Assembly: GCA_012103475.1 (NCBI GenBank)
Contig: WLWS01000005.1
Span: forward strand, 439,001-503,000
Reading direction: 5' to 3'
Source: Gammaproteobacteria bacterium
GTDB lineage: Bacteria > Pseudomonadota > Gammaproteobacteria > Eutrophobiales > Eutrophobiaceae
DNA: 64,000 nucleotides
In this document: positions 1-10,152 of the stretch, piece after piece
How the letters are laid out: the number at the start of each line of letters is the position of its first letter
How positions within the stretch are numbered: position 1 is the stretch's first letter
Position numbers and translations under genes: made by a program
The notes under the pieces: generated by a model
What the model saw: only the letters and a program-made list of their open reading frames with translations
The model's database searches: none
What the model was told of the DNA's origin: nothing

Positions 1-446
1 CGCGCGACATCCAGCCAATGATCATCCTCCAAAGTCGACAATAAAGGTTTAATAGCTTTCTTCATCGAATCTACTGGCAAAAACTCACCAATAACACCAG
101 TAGAAAACGGCAAAACCTGACTCTCTTCACAGGCTGCCTGTACGGAAAGAGTTTTGCATAATTCCCTGGCGTCGCTATAGCCACGCTCGCCTGTAGCAGC
201 ATTCGCATTTCCGGCATTAATCAAAAGATATCGGGGTGTGCCTGAGCCAAGATTTTCTTTGGCTAATTTGACTGGTGCGGCCGCAAATGAATTTTTTGTA
301 AAAACTCCTGCACAGCTGCTGCTCTCAGGCAACTCGATAAGTGCCATATCATCCCGGTTTTTGGAGTATATTCCGGCCGAACAGGCCGACAAACGAATGC
401 CGGGAATCGCCTGTAGAGAATCTGCTTCTTTTAGAGACACGGCCAT
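1..446 (-). CDS. argJ: Glutamate N-acetyltransferase ArgJ (N-terminal part; gene runs off the window)
   Basis: ArgJ moves the acetyl group from N-acetylornithine to glutamate in arginine synthesis; some versions also use acetyl-CoA. Translating the reverse strand from an ATG at 446 gives about 148 residues with no stop before the window edge. The start region reads MAVSLKEADSLQAIPGIRLS. ArgJ family marks follow: the NAGNANAATGERG stretch near residue 80 and STGVIGEFLP near residue 117. The Thr nucleophile where the precursor cleaves itself lies beyond the window. It follows secA on the same strand after a 34-bp gap, as in pseudomonads. The family assignment is firm; the rest of the gene cannot be checked here. 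Confidence 0.88.
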   Translation of the reverse strand, partial: MAVSLKEADSLQAIPGIRLSACSAGIYSKNRDDMALIELPESSSCAGVFTKNSFAAAPVKLAKENLGSGTPRYLLINAGNANAATGERGYSDARELCKTLSVQAACEESQVLPFSTGVIGEFLPVDSMKKAIKPLLSTLEDDHWLDVA

Positions 447-480
447 CGTGCAGATTAGAATCGCAAGCTAAAAGTGAAAA

Positions 481-3183
481 CTATGAGGAAAGCTTACCAT
501 GGCACTGCTTGTATTTTTTACCAGAGCCGCATGGACAGGGTTCATTTCTTCCGACTTTTCTTTCATCTCTGACATAAGGGGTTTTTTCTTCGGCAGATGA
601 CTGCTCAGCTTCACCTGTAAGCGCATTAGGTGCTGAAGGATGATTGAAATTCATATCCTGCTCAGATGCATGTTGCTTCATCGCCTCGACATCCTGCTCG
701 GTCCTGACTTGTACTTTTCCCAGAATACCGATTACTTCCTGTTTGATGTTATCAAGCATTTTTTCGAACATATCAAAAGCTTCACGCTTATATTCCTGCT
801 CCGGTTTTTTCGCGGCAAAGCTCCTTAAGCCAATCCCCTGACGCAAATGGTCCATAGCTACCAATTGTTCTTTCCAGTGTCGATCCAGCACATCCAGCAT
901 AAGTTCTCTTTCTATACTACGCATTAATTCACTGCCAATCTGCTGCTCTTTTGACTTCATTGCATCATGAACTTCATCAATGACTTTGTCTCGAAGGCTT
1001 TCCTCATTTAAAGAATTATCGTCCCTGAGCCACTTATCTATTTCAAGGTTAACGCCAAATTCGTGCTCAAGGGACTCACCAAGTGCTCGAGTTTCCCACA
1101 TTTCATCGGGGCTACCGGATGGTATATAAGAATCAAGTAAACCGTAGACAACATCTTCCCGCATAACCCGTATGTCAGCTTCGATATCCTCAGTTTCCAG
1201 TAACTCATTTCTCCACTCATAAATAACTTTGCGTTGGTCATTTGCGACATCATCGTATTGCAGCAAATGTTTTCTCATATCAAAGTTATGTGCTTCGACC
1301 TTACGCTGTGCATTCTCTATTGCTTTGGTAACCAACCCGGACTCGATAGCTTCGCCTTCCTCCATGCCCAGTTTCTGCATAATACTTGCGACCTTATCGG
1401 AGGCAAAAATACGCATCAGATTATCTTCAAGCGATAAATAAAAACGACTGGCACCCGGATCGCCCTGACGACCTGCCCGGCCTCTAAGCTGATTATCTAT
1501 GCGTCGGGATTCGTGACGTTCTGTTCCAATAATACGAAGACCGCCTGCCTGAAGTACCTTCTCATGCTCCATATTCCAGTCAGCTGTTATTTTTTCAACA
1601 GTTTTTGTGTCCGGGCCATCAAGGCTTTTAATCTCAGCTTCATAATTACCGCCCAGCACAATATCCGTGCCACGACCCGCCATGTTGGTAGCGATAGTCA
1701 CACTACCACTGATGCCGGCCTGCGCTATTATTTCTGCCTCTTTCTGGTGAAATTTAGCGTTTAGTACCTGATGTTTTATTTTATCTTTTGTCAGGAGCTT
1801 TGAAAGATACTCGGAAACTTCAATTGATGCGGTACCAACAAGTACGGGTTGTCCTGTTTTAATCGACTCTTCAATATCTTCGATGATTGCTGCAAATTTT
1901 TCCTTAGCTGTCAGAAAAATCATATCCGCCTGATCATCGCGAATCATATCTTTATGTGTTGGAATCACAACCACTTCAAGTCCGTAAATCTGCTGGAATT
2001 CAAATGCTTCGGTATCAGCCGTACCAGTCATCCCGGATAATTTTCCATACAGTCGAAAATAATTCTGGTAGGTAATCGTCGCGAGAGTTTGATTCTCATT
2101 CTGGATTGGAACACCTTCTTTAGCCTCGATGGCCTGATGCAAACCATCAGACCAACGCCTGCCCGGCATAGTACGGCCGGTAAACTCATCTACAATAACT
2201 ACTTCCTTATCTTTGACAATATAGTCGACATCAATTTGAAACAAATTATGCGCTCGCAGAGCTGCACCCAGATGATGTAACACCGGAATATTGACCGGAT
2301 CGTAAAGACTCTGACCTTCTGCAATAATCCCTGCCTGCAAAAATAATTCTTCAATATTTTCATGACCCTGTTCAGTCAGGTGAGCCTGCTTGGACTTTTC
2401 ATCCAGACTAAAGTCACCCGGGCCATCTTCGACTAATTGTTTGACTAACTTGGGTACAATGCGGTTAATAGACACGTATAGATCGGATCTGTCATCCACT
2501 GAACCAGAAATTATCAGTGGTGTTCTTGCTTCATCGATTAAAATCGAGTCCACTTCATCGACAATGGCATAATTCAGATTTCTCTGAACCTGATCACCTT
2601 TCACGAATTTCATATTATCGCGCAGATAATCAAAGCCAAATTCGTTGTTGGTACCGTAAGTGATATCACAAGAATAAGCTCTTTGCCTTTCTTCGTTGTC
2701 GAGGCCAGAGGTAATGACACCTGTAGTCAGACCCAGAAAGGTGTAAACAGCACCCATCCACTCCGCGTCTCGTTGCGCCAGATAGTCATTTACTGTGATG
2801 ATATGAACGCCATTGTCAGTAAGTGCATTCAAATAAGCGGGTAATGTCGCAACCAGAGTTTTACCCTCACCGGTGCGCATTTCTGCAATATTGCCATTAT
2901 TTAGTACCATTCCACCTATCAGCTGAACATCAAAATGACGCATATTCAGGCAGCGCTTTGCAGCCTCCCTGACCAGGGCAAACGCTTCTGGCAGAACGTC
3001 ATTCAGATTCTCCCCGTTTGCTACCCGTTCTTTAAGTTTCCCTGTTTGATGCGGAAACTCAGAATCACGCATTTTCTCCATCTCGGGTTCGAGCGCGTTA
3101 ATACGAGTGACAATTTTTCCAAGCCGTTTAACGACGCGGTCGTTTCGACTACCGAATACAGTTGTAAAAGCTTTTCTTAACAT
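481..3183 (-). CDS. secA: Preprotein translocase ATPase SecA
   Basis: SecA is the ATP-driven motor that pushes unfolded preproteins through SecYEG. The start [12 protein letters not shown] at 3183 gives 900 residues, the usual length. An in-frame extension upstream to 3240 has no family similarity and was not used. Walker A (RTGEGKT) lies near residues 103-109, and the [13 protein letters not shown] helicase motif follows. The C-terminus carries the zinc-binding tail [13 protein letters not shown], which contacts SecB and ribosomes. The gene lies between an M23 peptidase and argJ, all on minus. Partner genes secD, secF and yajC are about 45 kb away in the same window. No clear promoter was found in the 185 bp upstream. 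Confidence 0.98.
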   Translation of the reverse strand: MLRKAFTTVFGSRNDRVVKRLGKIVTRINALEPEMEKMRDSEFPHQTGKLKERVANGENLNDVLPEAFALVREAAKRCLNMRHFDVQLIGGMVLNNGNIAEMRTGEGKTLVATLPAYLNALTDNGVHIITVNDYLAQRDAEWMGAVYTFLGLTTGVITSGLDNEERQRAYSCDITYGTNNEFGFDYLRDNMKFVKGDQVQRNLNYAIVDEVDSILIDEARTPLIISGSVDDRSDLYVSINRIVPKLVKQLVEDGPGDFSLDEKSKQAHLTEQGHENIEELFLQAGIIAEGQSLYDPVNIPVLHHLGAALRAHNLFQIDVDYIVKDKEVVIVDEFTGRTMPGRRWSDGLHQAIEAKEGVPIQNENQTLATITYQNYFRLYGKLSGMTGTADTEAFEFQQIYGLEVVVIPTHKDMIRDDQADMIFLTAKEKFAAIIEDIEESIKTGQPVLVGTASIEVSEYLSKLLTKDKIKHQVLNAKFHQKEAEIIAQAGISGSVTIATNMAGRGTDIVLGGNYEAEIKSLDGPDTKTVEKITADWNMEHEKVLQAGGLRIIGTERHESRRIDNQLRGRAGRQGDPGASRFYLSLEDNLMRIFASDKVASIMQKLGMEEGEAIESGLVTKAIENAQRKVEAHNFDMRKHLLQYDDVANDQRKVIYEWRNELLETEDIEADIRVMREDVVYGLLDSYIPSGSPDEMWETRALGESLEHEFGVNLEIDKWLRDDNSLNEESLRDKVIDEVHDAMKSKEQQIGSELMRSIERELMLDVLDRHWKEQLVAMDHLRQGIGLRSFAAKKPEQEYKREAFDMFEKMLDNIKQEVIGILGKVQVRTEQDVEAMKQHASEQDMNFNHPSAPNALTGEAEQSSAEEKTPYVRDERKVGRNEPCPCGSGKKYKQCHGKLSS

Positions 3184-3368
3184 AAAATACTCATTTTTGA
3201 ACAAGCGACCTGTGCATAACACCGATCCCCCGTATATCAATACCTGTGGAATTAGGCACGCGGCAATTTAGATGGAAGCCATATAAACAGCGTAGATATC
3301 TGAGATATCGCGTGCGCACACATTATGAATCAATCCGCGCTTAAAACAAGACAGGATTACTGCAAAAA

Positions 3369-4301
3369 CTACTTTAAAGATAGGTACTTATTAGGGTTTA
3401 GGTGCTTACCGTGACGCAGAACTTCAAAGTGTACATGGGTGCCGGTACTTCTTCCACTTGCGCCCATAAGCGCAATTATTTCACCTTTTTCGACTTTCTC
3501 ACCGACGCTTACCAGATTTTTCTTATTATGGGCATAACGTGTTGTATAGCCGTTTCCATGACTTATTTCCACGAGATCACCATAGCCGTAGCGTATTCCT
3601 GACCAGATAACTATGCCAGCCGCAACCGCAGTAATGGGTGTTTCAGGTTTTCCGGCAAAATCGACTCCCTGATGGAATTCTTTCTTACCACTCATTGGAT
3701 CGGAACGATACCCGTAGAGCGATGACATCCAGCCGCCCATCGCGGGCCTTCCCTCCGGCCATGTCCTTTCCTGCAAAGCCCTGTCAATCAACATCGATTC
3801 CATAGCGGCTAATTTCTCTTGTCTGTCGCTTAGTGTTTTCTCAATGGTATCCAGCGCTTTAGAGAGATCACCAACAATCATTGTCTGTAATTCCGGCTCT
3901 GAGACAGGCCCTCCCATTCCAGGCGTATTCAAGATTCCGAATTCGATATCGTCCAGCTCTGCCATATCTGCAAGTCGAGCCCCTAAAGCATCAATCCTCA
4001 TGACATGGCCCTGTAGAAGACTGAGTCGACTGGCCATTGCATCAAGACTCTTCTCGGTTTGCATTCTCACCTCGTCCAGCGTCACTTTCTGCCCGTTCAA
4101 TTCCGTTTGCCATAAGGCATTTGTTTGGGTTCTCGCCTGAGTCAGAAGATCAGCCGAACTGTGGCCAGCGTAATTGATACCAGCAAGAAACAAACCCGCA
4201 CCGAGGCCACTTACAATCATGAAAAATAGTACAACTCTTACAGGTCCGAGGTAGACGCTGAGCTGTTTGTGCTTGGATTTAGTGAAAATCAGGATATTCA
4301 T
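3369..4301 (-). CDS. Membrane-anchored M23 (LytM) peptidase or amidase activator
   Basis: This 310-residue protein has a short cytoplasmic N-terminus and one membrane helix near residues 22-42. A periplasmic helical, probably coiled-coil region spans about 50-180, and an M23 peptidase domain about 190-305. The zinc-site residues look intact: H210 and D214 in the FHQGVDF motif, and H289 and H291 in GTHVHFEV. It could therefore be an active murein endopeptidase rather than a dead activator of the EnvC/NlpD type. It starts 27 bp from the divergent dciA gene and precedes secA, the same place as the Pseudomonas homologue. A role in cell-wall remodelling near the division genes is inferred from domain and context. 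The exact substrate is unknown. Confidence 0.85.
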   Translation of the reverse strand: MNILIFTKSKHKQLSVYLGPVRVVLFFMIVSGLGAGLFLAGINYAGHSSADLLTQARTQTNALWQTELNGQKVTLDEVRMQTEKSLDAMASRLSLLQGHVMRIDALGARLADMAELDDIEFGILNTPGMGGPVSEPELQTMIVGDLSKALDTIEKTLSDRQEKLAAMESMLIDRALQERTWPEGRPAMGGWMSSLYGYRSDPMSGKKEFHQGVDFAGKPETPITAVAAGIVIWSGIRYGYGDLVEISHGNGYTTRYAHNKKNLVSVGEKVEKGEIIALMGASGRSTGTHVHFEVLRHGKHLNPNKYLSLK

Positions 4302-4328
4302 CAGGGCTTAGTCTGGTTAATATAGCTT

Positions 4329-4784
4329 ATGGTCAAAAAAGCTAAACACCGAACAATCGCGATTCAGGAATTTCTGAAAGGCAATACGGAGGCTTTTGCT
4401 GCCTTGCAAAAACGAGCTGCTGAACTACAGCTAATTCACGAACAAATTCAATCAATTCTTCCTCCCCCTCTTGGAGAACACTTTACGCTTGCTAATGTGA
4501 ACCACAATTGTCTGACCTTACATACAGACAGTCCCGCGTGGGCCGCAAGATTACGTTTTAAAACCGCCGAAATACTAAATACTATTAAGCCACTGTGTGA
4601 TACGAACCCTCCCAAATCAATTCGTATTAAAGTGGTGCCACCTGTTAGCGTATCAACTAAGCCTAAGCATCGACAGAAAATGTCAGGCAAAAACGCTCAA
4701 TTAATACTAGATACTGCAAATTCTATCAATGACCCCTTGTTGCGCGATGCTTTAAATCGCTTGTCAAAGCGCGGGATGAGTTAA
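4329..4784 (+). CDS. dciA: DciA (DUF721) replicative helicase-loading protein
   Basis: DciA is the ancestral bacterial factor that helps load the DnaB helicase; it is found in most bacteria that lack the phage-derived DnaC loader. The 151-residue protein has the DUF721 core at about residues 10-95, including the LTLHTDSPAWAARLRF stretch, which resembles a KH-like fold. A basic, probably flexible tail follows. It is the only plus-strand gene in the first 24 kb. It diverges from the M23 peptidase after 27 bp and converges on lpxC with 5 bp between stops. The lpxC-dciA-M23-secA order matches Pseudomonas. The sequence itself shows no regulation signal. Confidence 0.85.
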   Translation: MVKKAKHRTIAIQEFLKGNTEAFAALQKRAAELQLIHEQIQSILPPPLGEHFTLANVNHNCLTLHTDSPAWAARLRFKTAEILNTIKPLCDTNPPKSIRIKVVPPVSVSTKPKHRQKMSGKNAQLILDTANSINDPLLRDALNRLSKRGMS

Positions 4785-4789
4785 TACAG

Positions 4790-5701
4790 TTAACTGGTTG
4801 GGACAGGTTGCATGAAGGATATTGGTAACTTTACTTCGTCATCAAAACTCACTAACTCCCAGGCATTTTCGGTGGCCAACAATTTTTTAAGTAAATAATT
4901 GTTCAGCTCGTGCCCTGACTTGTGGCCTTCAAATGCCCCGATTAAACTGTGACCCAACAGATATAAATCCCCAATTGCATCAAGAATCTTATGCTTTACA
5001 CACTCATCCTCATAACGTAAGCCATCTTCATTAAGTACCCTGTAGTCATCCACAACAACAGCGTTATCCAGACTCCCACCAAGGGCGAGATTATTTTCAC
5101 GCAACAACTCAACATCTCTCATGAAGCCAAATGTTCTCGCTCGACTCACTTCCTTCACAAACGAAGTTGTTGAAAAATCTATTTCAGCGCGACAGTTTTT
5201 TTCATTAAATGCAGGATGATTAAATTCTATTCCAAAACCCACTTTAAAACCTTCAAAAGGCTCGAACATCGCCCACTTATCACCGTCCTCCACTTTTACT
5301 CGTTTTTTAATGCGGAGAAATCGCTTCAATTCGTTTTGTTCTTCGACGCCGGCTGACTGGACCAGAAAAACAAAGGGACCGGCACTTCCATCCATGATCG
5401 GCACTTCATCAGCACTAAGATCAATATAGGCATTATCAATCCCAAAACCAGCCAGAGCTGATAGCAAATGTTCAACAGTAGATATTCTAACGTTGTCTTT
5501 GATTAGTGTGGTTGAGAGTTGTGTATCTCCGACATTGTCGGGATTAGCCTTAATTTCAATTGCAGGTGTGAGGTCCACACGCCTGAAAATTATCCCCGTA
5601 TTCACAGCGGCAGGACGCAAAGTTAGAAAAACTTTTTTACCCGTATGCAATCCGACGCCAGTGGCACGGATGACGTTTTTTAACGTTCTCTGCCTTATCA
5701 T
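4790..5701 (-). CDS. lpxC: UDP-3-O-acyl-N-acetylglucosamine deacetylase LpxC
   Basis: LpxC is the zinc deacetylase that commits UDP-acyl-GlcNAc to lipid A synthesis in the cytoplasm. At 303 residues it has the normal length. The expected zinc ligands are visible: H78 in STVEHLL, and H237 and D241 in HKILDAIGD. The catalytic histidine is H264 in HKSGHELNN. An AAAGGA-like ribosome site stands before the ATG at 5701. It lies downstream of ftsZ in the dcw direction but has its own strong promoter at 5749-5777, so it can be expressed independently of division genes. LpxC levels are usually controlled by proteolysis through the C-terminus, which here ends [11 protein letters not shown]. Confidence 0.98.
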   Translation of the reverse strand: MIRQRTLKNVIRATGVGLHTGKKVFLTLRPAAVNTGIIFRRVDLTPAIEIKANPDNVGDTQLSTTLIKDNVRISTVEHLLSALAGFGIDNAYIDLSADEVPIMDGSAGPFVFLVQSAGVEEQNELKRFLRIKKRVKVEDGDKWAMFEPFEGFKVGFGIEFNHPAFNEKNCRAEIDFSTTSFVKEVSRARTFGFMRDVELLRENNLALGGSLDNAVVVDDYRVLNEDGLRYEDECVKHKILDAIGDLYLLGHSLIGAFEGHKSGHELNNYLLKKLLATENAWELVSFDDEVKLPISFMQPVPTS

Positions 5702-5748
5702 TTTTTTAATCCTTTCTTTTGGCCGAGCTTCCCCAACGGCAACCTACT

Positions 5749-5777
5749 ATTCTACGGGCAAATCTTCAAAGTGTCAA
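5749..5777 (-). promoter_or_regulatory. Sigma70-type promoter of lpxC
   Basis: On the minus strand TTGACA (5772-5777) is followed by a 17-bp spacer and TAGAAT (5749-5754). This is a perfect -35 and a good -10. Transcription would begin near 5742, about 40 bp before the lpxC ATG. It sits in the 231-bp gap between ftsZ and lpxC. Confidence 0.75.
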
Positions 5778-5932
5778 GTTCAGTTTGTCGTATATATACA
5801 ACTCCTGTTTCTGGGCAAAAAGTCACCTGCCGACTGAATTCTCAATCGCGGTACGAGATTATCTGACATAAACAAGCTAATCATGTCGGAAAATATCTAT
5901 AACTCTTTGATTTATATTTTATTAGCCATTTT

Positions 5933-7069
5933 CTAGTCTGCCTGCCTACGCAGAAAAGCCGGAATATCCAGATACTCTGGATCATCTTCAAGCGGGTTAT
6001 CGCTATCCGGAGCATCCTGATTTCGCATGATAGTCGGTCTTTCCAGTTCTTTGTAATCCACTGCGGTAGCTGCTGTCTGTACCAGTTTCATCTTGGAAAT
6101 TTCTTTGCCAGCTTCAGCTCCCAGACCTGTCGCCACGATAGTGACTCGCATTTCACCGCTCATTTCCGGATCAATGACTGTGCCAACAACCACTGTCGCA
6201 TTTTCCGAGGCAAATTGTTTAATCGTACAACCAACTTCATCAAACTCGCCTATGGACAGATCCATACCTGCAGTAATGTTAACCAGAATACCTTTTGCAC
6301 CAGACAAATTAATATCTTCAAGTAAGGGGCTGGATATCGCGGCTTCAGCGGCTACTTTCGCGCGATCTTCTCCTGTTGCTTTGCCAGATCCCATCATTGC
6401 CATACCCATTTCAGACATAACAGTCCTGACATCAGCAAAGTCAACGTTGATCAGACCCGGGCAGGTAATAAGCTGGGCAATACCCTGAACTGCGCCGAGC
6501 AATACATCGTTTGCCGCACTAAATGCATTCAGAAGACTCACATCACGACCGAGTACACTCAACAACTTTTCATTTGGAATCGTAATAAGTGAATCCACAT
6601 ATTGAGCCAGCTCGGCAATACCATCTTCAGCAATCTGCGCACGTTTTTTTCCTTCAAACCCAAATGGTCTGGTTACCACCGCGACGGTCAATATACCCAT
6701 TTCCTTTGCAACCTGAGCGACAATTGGAGCTACTCCGGTTCCAGTACCACCACCCATGCCGGCTGTAATAAAAACCATATCTGAGCCTTCAAGTACATCC
6801 ATCAATCGGTCTCTGTCCTCGAGAGCTGCCTGGCGACCGACTTCAGGATCGGCACCCGCACCGAGACCTTTTGTCACGGTTCCTCCAAGTTGCATTATCG
6901 TCCGCGCTGATGAATTTTTAAGTGCCTGTGAATCCGTGTTGGCACAAATAAATTCAACCCCATCGATACTGACGGTAAGCATGTGCTGAACAGCGTTGCC
7001 ACCGCCACCGCCTACGCCAATAACTTTTATAATCGCCGCCTGATTAGCAGCATCGACTAGTTCAAACAT
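5933..7069 (-). CDS. ftsZ: Cell division GTPase FtsZ
   Basis: FtsZ is the tubulin-like GTPase that forms the division ring. The 378-residue protein shows the N-terminal glycine-rich nucleotide loop ([10 protein letters not shown], about 18-27). The tubulin signature GGGTGTG is at 106-112, and the catalytic T7 loop NVDFADV at 208-214. A variable linker is followed by the conserved C-terminal peptide [11 protein letters not shown], which binds FtsA and ZipA. A strong AAGGGGG ribosome site precedes the ATG at 7069. It follows ftsA on the same strand after an 80-bp gap and is the last division gene of the cluster before lpxC. Confidence 0.99.
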   Translation of the reverse strand: MFELVDAANQAAIIKVIGVGGGGGNAVQHMLTVSIDGVEFICANTDSQALKNSSARTIMQLGGTVTKGLGAGADPEVGRQAALEDRDRLMDVLEGSDMVFITAGMGGGTGTGVAPIVAQVAKEMGILTVAVVTRPFGFEGKKRAQIAEDGIAELAQYVDSLITIPNEKLLSVLGRDVSLLNAFSAANDVLLGAVQGIAQLITCPGLINVDFADVRTVMSEMGMAMMGSGKATGEDRAKVAAEAAISSPLLEDINLSGAKGILVNITAGMDLSIGEFDEVGCTIKQFASENATVVVGTVIDPEMSGEMRVTIVATGLGAEAGKEISKMKLVQTAATAVDYKELERPTIMRNQDAPDSDNPLEDDPEYLDIPAFLRRQAD

Positions 7070-7149
7070 TGTCTAACCCCCTTCTCTTCTGTAAATGTAG
7101 TTTTTTCATAATAAGTACTCCTGATTGCCTTTATCTTTTTTCGTTAAAT

Positions 7150-8385
7150 TTAGAAATTACCCTGAAACCAGCTTTTCATTCGCTCGAGCAAACCTTTCAC
7201 GCCGTTATTCACTCGTGGACTGTTTGATGATGTTTGAACCTGTCTTTGGCCGAATAACAATAAGCCAACTCCGGTTGCGTAGATTGGATTTCTAACAACA
7301 TCCGCAAGACCGCTGACATGTTGAGGCATGCCGATTCTGACTGGCATATGAAAAATTTCTTCCGCCAGATCAACAGCGCCTTCCATTTTTGAACTGCCAC
7401 CTGTTAAAACAATACCGGCAGCGATTAAACTTTCAAAACCGCTACGCCGCAATTCAGCCTGCACTAAGGTAAATAATTCTTCGTATCTGGGTTCTACAAC
7501 TTCGGCGAGAGTCTGTCTGGCCAATCGGCGAGGTGGTCGATCACCAACACTGGGAACTTCAATTGTTTCTTCATGATTTGCCAGTTGCGTAAGTGCACAG
7601 GCATATTGCACTTTAATATCTTCCGCATGTTGAGTAGGTGTTCGAAGTGCGACAGCAATATCATTGGTAACCTGATCACCTGCTATCGGAATAACAGCAG
7701 TATGGTGTATTGCTCCATCGGTAAAGACGGCAATATCTGTGGTGCCGCCGCCGATATCCACAAGACAAACCCCTAGATCTTTTTCATCTTCCGTCAGTAC
7801 TGCGTAACTGGATGCGAGCTGCTCAAGAATGACATCATCAACATCAAGCCCGCATCGTCTTACGCATTTAACAATATTCTGTGCAGCACTTACCGAGCCC
7901 GTTACCATATGGACTTTCGCTTCAAGCCGAACCCCAGACATTCCGATTGGTTCTTTTACACCCTCCTGACTGTCGATAACAAACTCTTGCGGAAGTATGT
8001 GAAGAATCTTCTGATCTGCTGGTATAGCAACGGCTCTTGCCGCATCAATTACTCTGTCAATATCTCCAACAGAGACTTCGTTGTCTCGAATAGCGACGAT
8101 GCCATGAGAGTTAAGACTTCTTATATGACTACCGGCAATTCCGGCATAAACCGAATGAATCTCACAACCAGCCATCAACTCTGCCTCTTCTATCGCCCGC
8201 TGTATTGAGTGCACGGTAGATTCGATATTCACGACCACGCCTTTTTTCAAACCACGTGAGCGACTCGAACCAATACCAATGATCTCTATCTCCTCATCCG
8301 GCGACACCTCCCCGACTATCGCGACAACTTTTGAGGTTCCGATATCCAGGCCAACTATGAGATTTTTATCTGCTCTTTTAACCAT
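7150..8385 (-). CDS. ftsA: Cell division protein FtsA
   Basis: FtsA is the actin-like protein that tethers FtsZ filaments to the membrane. The start MVKRADKNLIVGLDIGTSKV at 8385 gives 411 residues and overlaps the end of ftsQ by 8 bp; the longer in-frame extension to 8466 lies inside ftsQ and has no family match. The actin-type phosphate loops are LDIGTSKV near the start and LVDIGGGTTDIAVF near the middle. The C-terminus LLERMKSWFQGNF is the amphipathic membrane-targeting helix. It lies between ftsQ and ftsZ in the standard order. Confidence 0.98.
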   Translation of the reverse strand: MVKRADKNLIVGLDIGTSKVVAIVGEVSPDEEIEIIGIGSSRSRGLKKGVVVNIESTVHSIQRAIEEAELMAGCEIHSVYAGIAGSHIRSLNSHGIVAIRDNEVSVGDIDRVIDAARAVAIPADQKILHILPQEFVIDSQEGVKEPIGMSGVRLEAKVHMVTGSVSAAQNIVKCVRRCGLDVDDVILEQLASSYAVLTEDEKDLGVCLVDIGGGTTDIAVFTDGAIHHTAVIPIAGDQVTNDIAVALRTPTQHAEDIKVQYACALTQLANHEETIEVPSVGDRPPRRLARQTLAEVVEPRYEELFTLVQAELRRSGFESLIAAGIVLTGGSSKMEGAVDLAEEIFHMPVRIGMPQHVSGLADVVRNPIYATGVGLLLFGQRQVQTSSNSPRVNNGVKGLLERMKSWFQGNF

Positions 8386-9187
8386 TTTTCCCCAATCCTG
8401 ATTCATCTGCGGTTTCGTAATTTTCCAGGCGCTGTATTGCAAAGCCATTCGTATAACGTAAGTCAATTTGTTTCACTTTCGACAGGTCGTCACCCAGACT
8501 TGAGAGCACGGAACCCGTAAAACGGTCAATACGTAAATCCACACTGCTTCGACCAAGAATGACCAGAGGCCCATCTACCAGTTTTAATTTCCAGGCTCGC
8601 CGGTCATTTAACAAGAGCTCCTCAATTCTGGCTTTTCCTCTCAATGCTTCCGATAACTGCAAATAGCGTTGATGAACAATTTCTTCTGATTTATCTGGTC
8701 CGATTAAACTCGGAATGCCCGTCAGCGGACCAAGTGGGCTCGGTGTGAACACGACCGATTCATTGTTTAGCAAACTTGTCTGGTTCCATATAGCCACCGG
8801 GATCTGTTCTTTTACCAGTACGTTCAGACCATCTGGCCATACCCGCCGGACGATTACCTGTTCTACCCAGGCTTCACTCAACAATTCTTCTTTAATGCTC
8901 ATCACATTCAAGTTGAAGAAGCCTCCTTTTATGACAGCGCTTACCATGTCCCGCATTTTTTCATTCGAAAGATGTTGAAAGTTTCCTTCAATACGAACCT
9001 GTTTAATCGGCAGGGTAAGAGGATCAAGTAAACGCTGAAAAATAATACCCACAATTAGTACGAGCAAGGCTGCGAAAACGTACTTAAGTAAAGGTCGCCC
9101 CGGTTCTATAAGAGAATCAGGTTGCTGCCGGGTCATGGATGGACTTACCTCATCCGTAACAGAATCAACTAACAATTGCGCACTCAT
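8378..9187 (-). CDS. ftsQ: Cell division protein FtsQ
   Basis: FtsQ is a bitopic divisome protein that joins FtsB and FtsL in the periplasm and controls septal synthesis. The 269-residue product has a cytoplasmic N-terminus, one membrane helix near residues 34-52, a POTRA domain (about 60-130, beginning IKQVRIEGNFQHL) and the FtsQ beta domain. It overlaps ddlB by 4 bp and ftsA by 8 bp, which indicates translational coupling. Its N-terminus is longer and more acidic than in some relatives, but total length is normal. Confidence 0.96.
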   Translation of the reverse strand: MSAQLLVDSVTDEVSPSMTRQQPDSLIEPGRPLLKYVFAALLVLIVGIIFQRLLDPLTLPIKQVRIEGNFQHLSNEKMRDMVSAVIKGGFFNLNVMSIKEELLSEAWVEQVIVRRVWPDGLNVLVKEQIPVAIWNQTSLLNNESVVFTPSPLGPLTGIPSLIGPDKSEEIVHQRYLQLSEALRGKARIEELLLNDRRAWKLKLVDGPLVILGRSSVDLRIDRFTGSVLSSLGDDLSKVKQIDLRYTNGFAIQRLENYETADESGLGKNG

Positions 9188-10152
9188 GCGACCGCAGTCT
9201 CCCTGTTAACCCGTCGATTAACACTAGTATCAAGAATTTTCAAAACCAGATCGTCGAATTCAAGGCCTACTTGCTTGGCTGCCATTGGTACCAGCGAGTG
9301 ACCGGTCATACCCGGTACCGTGTTTACTTCAAGTAACTGAACTTGTTCAGCCTCATCGATGAACAAATCAACCCGACCCCAGCCACTGGCACCGATAGCT
9401 ATGAAAGCCCGCATCGCGATATCTTGTACCCTTTTTTCATCTTCCTCAGTCAGGCCACAAGGACAAATATACTCGGTGCTATCTACTTCATATTTAGCCT
9501 GATAGTCATAAAACTCATGTGGCGTCTGCAGTTTGATTATCGGCAACACCTGTTGGTCAAGAATTCCAATGGTATATTCCACACCATTTATCCATTTTTC
9601 TGCCATGACACTATCCTGGAACTGGCTCGCCAATTGCCAGGCCTTGCTCACATCTTCAAGGCTGTTTACTTTGCTCGCACCACAACTCGAACCTTCATGT
9701 ACAGGCTTTACCATTAAGGGCAATCCTATTTTTCGAGCCGCGTTGTAAAGATCTGTTTCACTTTCCAGTTCCAAAAAATCAGACGTAGAAAGCCCCATTT
9801 CCCGCCATAGACGTTTGCTCCTGATTTTGTCCATAGCCAAAGCTGAACCCAGAACACCGCTGCCTGTGTAGGGAAGTGACAAACTTTCCAACACTCCCTG
9901 GATAACACCATCCTCACCACCTCTGCCATGTAATGCGTTAAAAACACGATCTATTTTCTTACCCTTTAATTGACCGATTACATCATCCTTCGCATCAATG
10001 GCCAGAGCATTCACCCCTTTACGACACAAGGCCGCGTGAACTGCGCGCCCTGTCTCCAGAGAGATCACTCTTTCCGCTGAATCTCCTCCCATCAATACGG
10101 CAACATTTCCGTATTGTTTGATGTCAGATTGATCTGTCGATAGATTACTCAA
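9184..10152 (-). CDS. ddlB: D-alanine--D-alanine ligase DdlB
   Basis: Ddl joins two D-alanines with ATP to make the dipeptide that MurF adds to the peptidoglycan precursor. The 322-residue ATP-grasp enzyme starts with the VAVLMGGDSAERVISLETG motif and contains ALHGRGGEDG near residue 75. It also has the KPVHEGSSCGASKV ATP-grasp loop and the metal site LLEVNTVPGMTGHSLVP near the end. The start overlaps the murB stop by 4 bp and the end overlaps ftsQ by 4 bp. Confidence 0.97.
   Translation of the reverse strand: MSNLSTDQSDIKQYGNVAVLMGGDSAERVISLETGRAVHAALCRKGVNALAIDAKDDVIGQLKGKKIDRVFNALHGRGGEDGVIQGVLESLSLPYTGSGVLGSALAMDKIRSKRLWREMGLSTSDFLELESETDLYNAARKIGLPLMVKPVHEGSSCGASKVNSLEDVSKAWQLASQFQDSVMAEKWINGVEYTIGILDQQVLPIIKLQTPHEFYDYQAKYEVDSTEYICPCGLTEEDEKRVQDIAMRAFIAIGASGWGRVDLFIDEAEQVQLLEVNTVPGMTGHSLVPMAAKQVGLEFDDLVLKILDTSVNRRVNRETAVA

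Noticed and set aside
3184-3240. In-frame extension of secA by 19 residues
   Set aside because: No family similarity; SecA proteins start near MLRKAF, and that start gives the normal length.
8386-8466. Longer ftsA start inside ftsQ
   Set aside because: It would overlap ftsQ by 89 bp, and FtsA similarity starts at the ATG at 8385.
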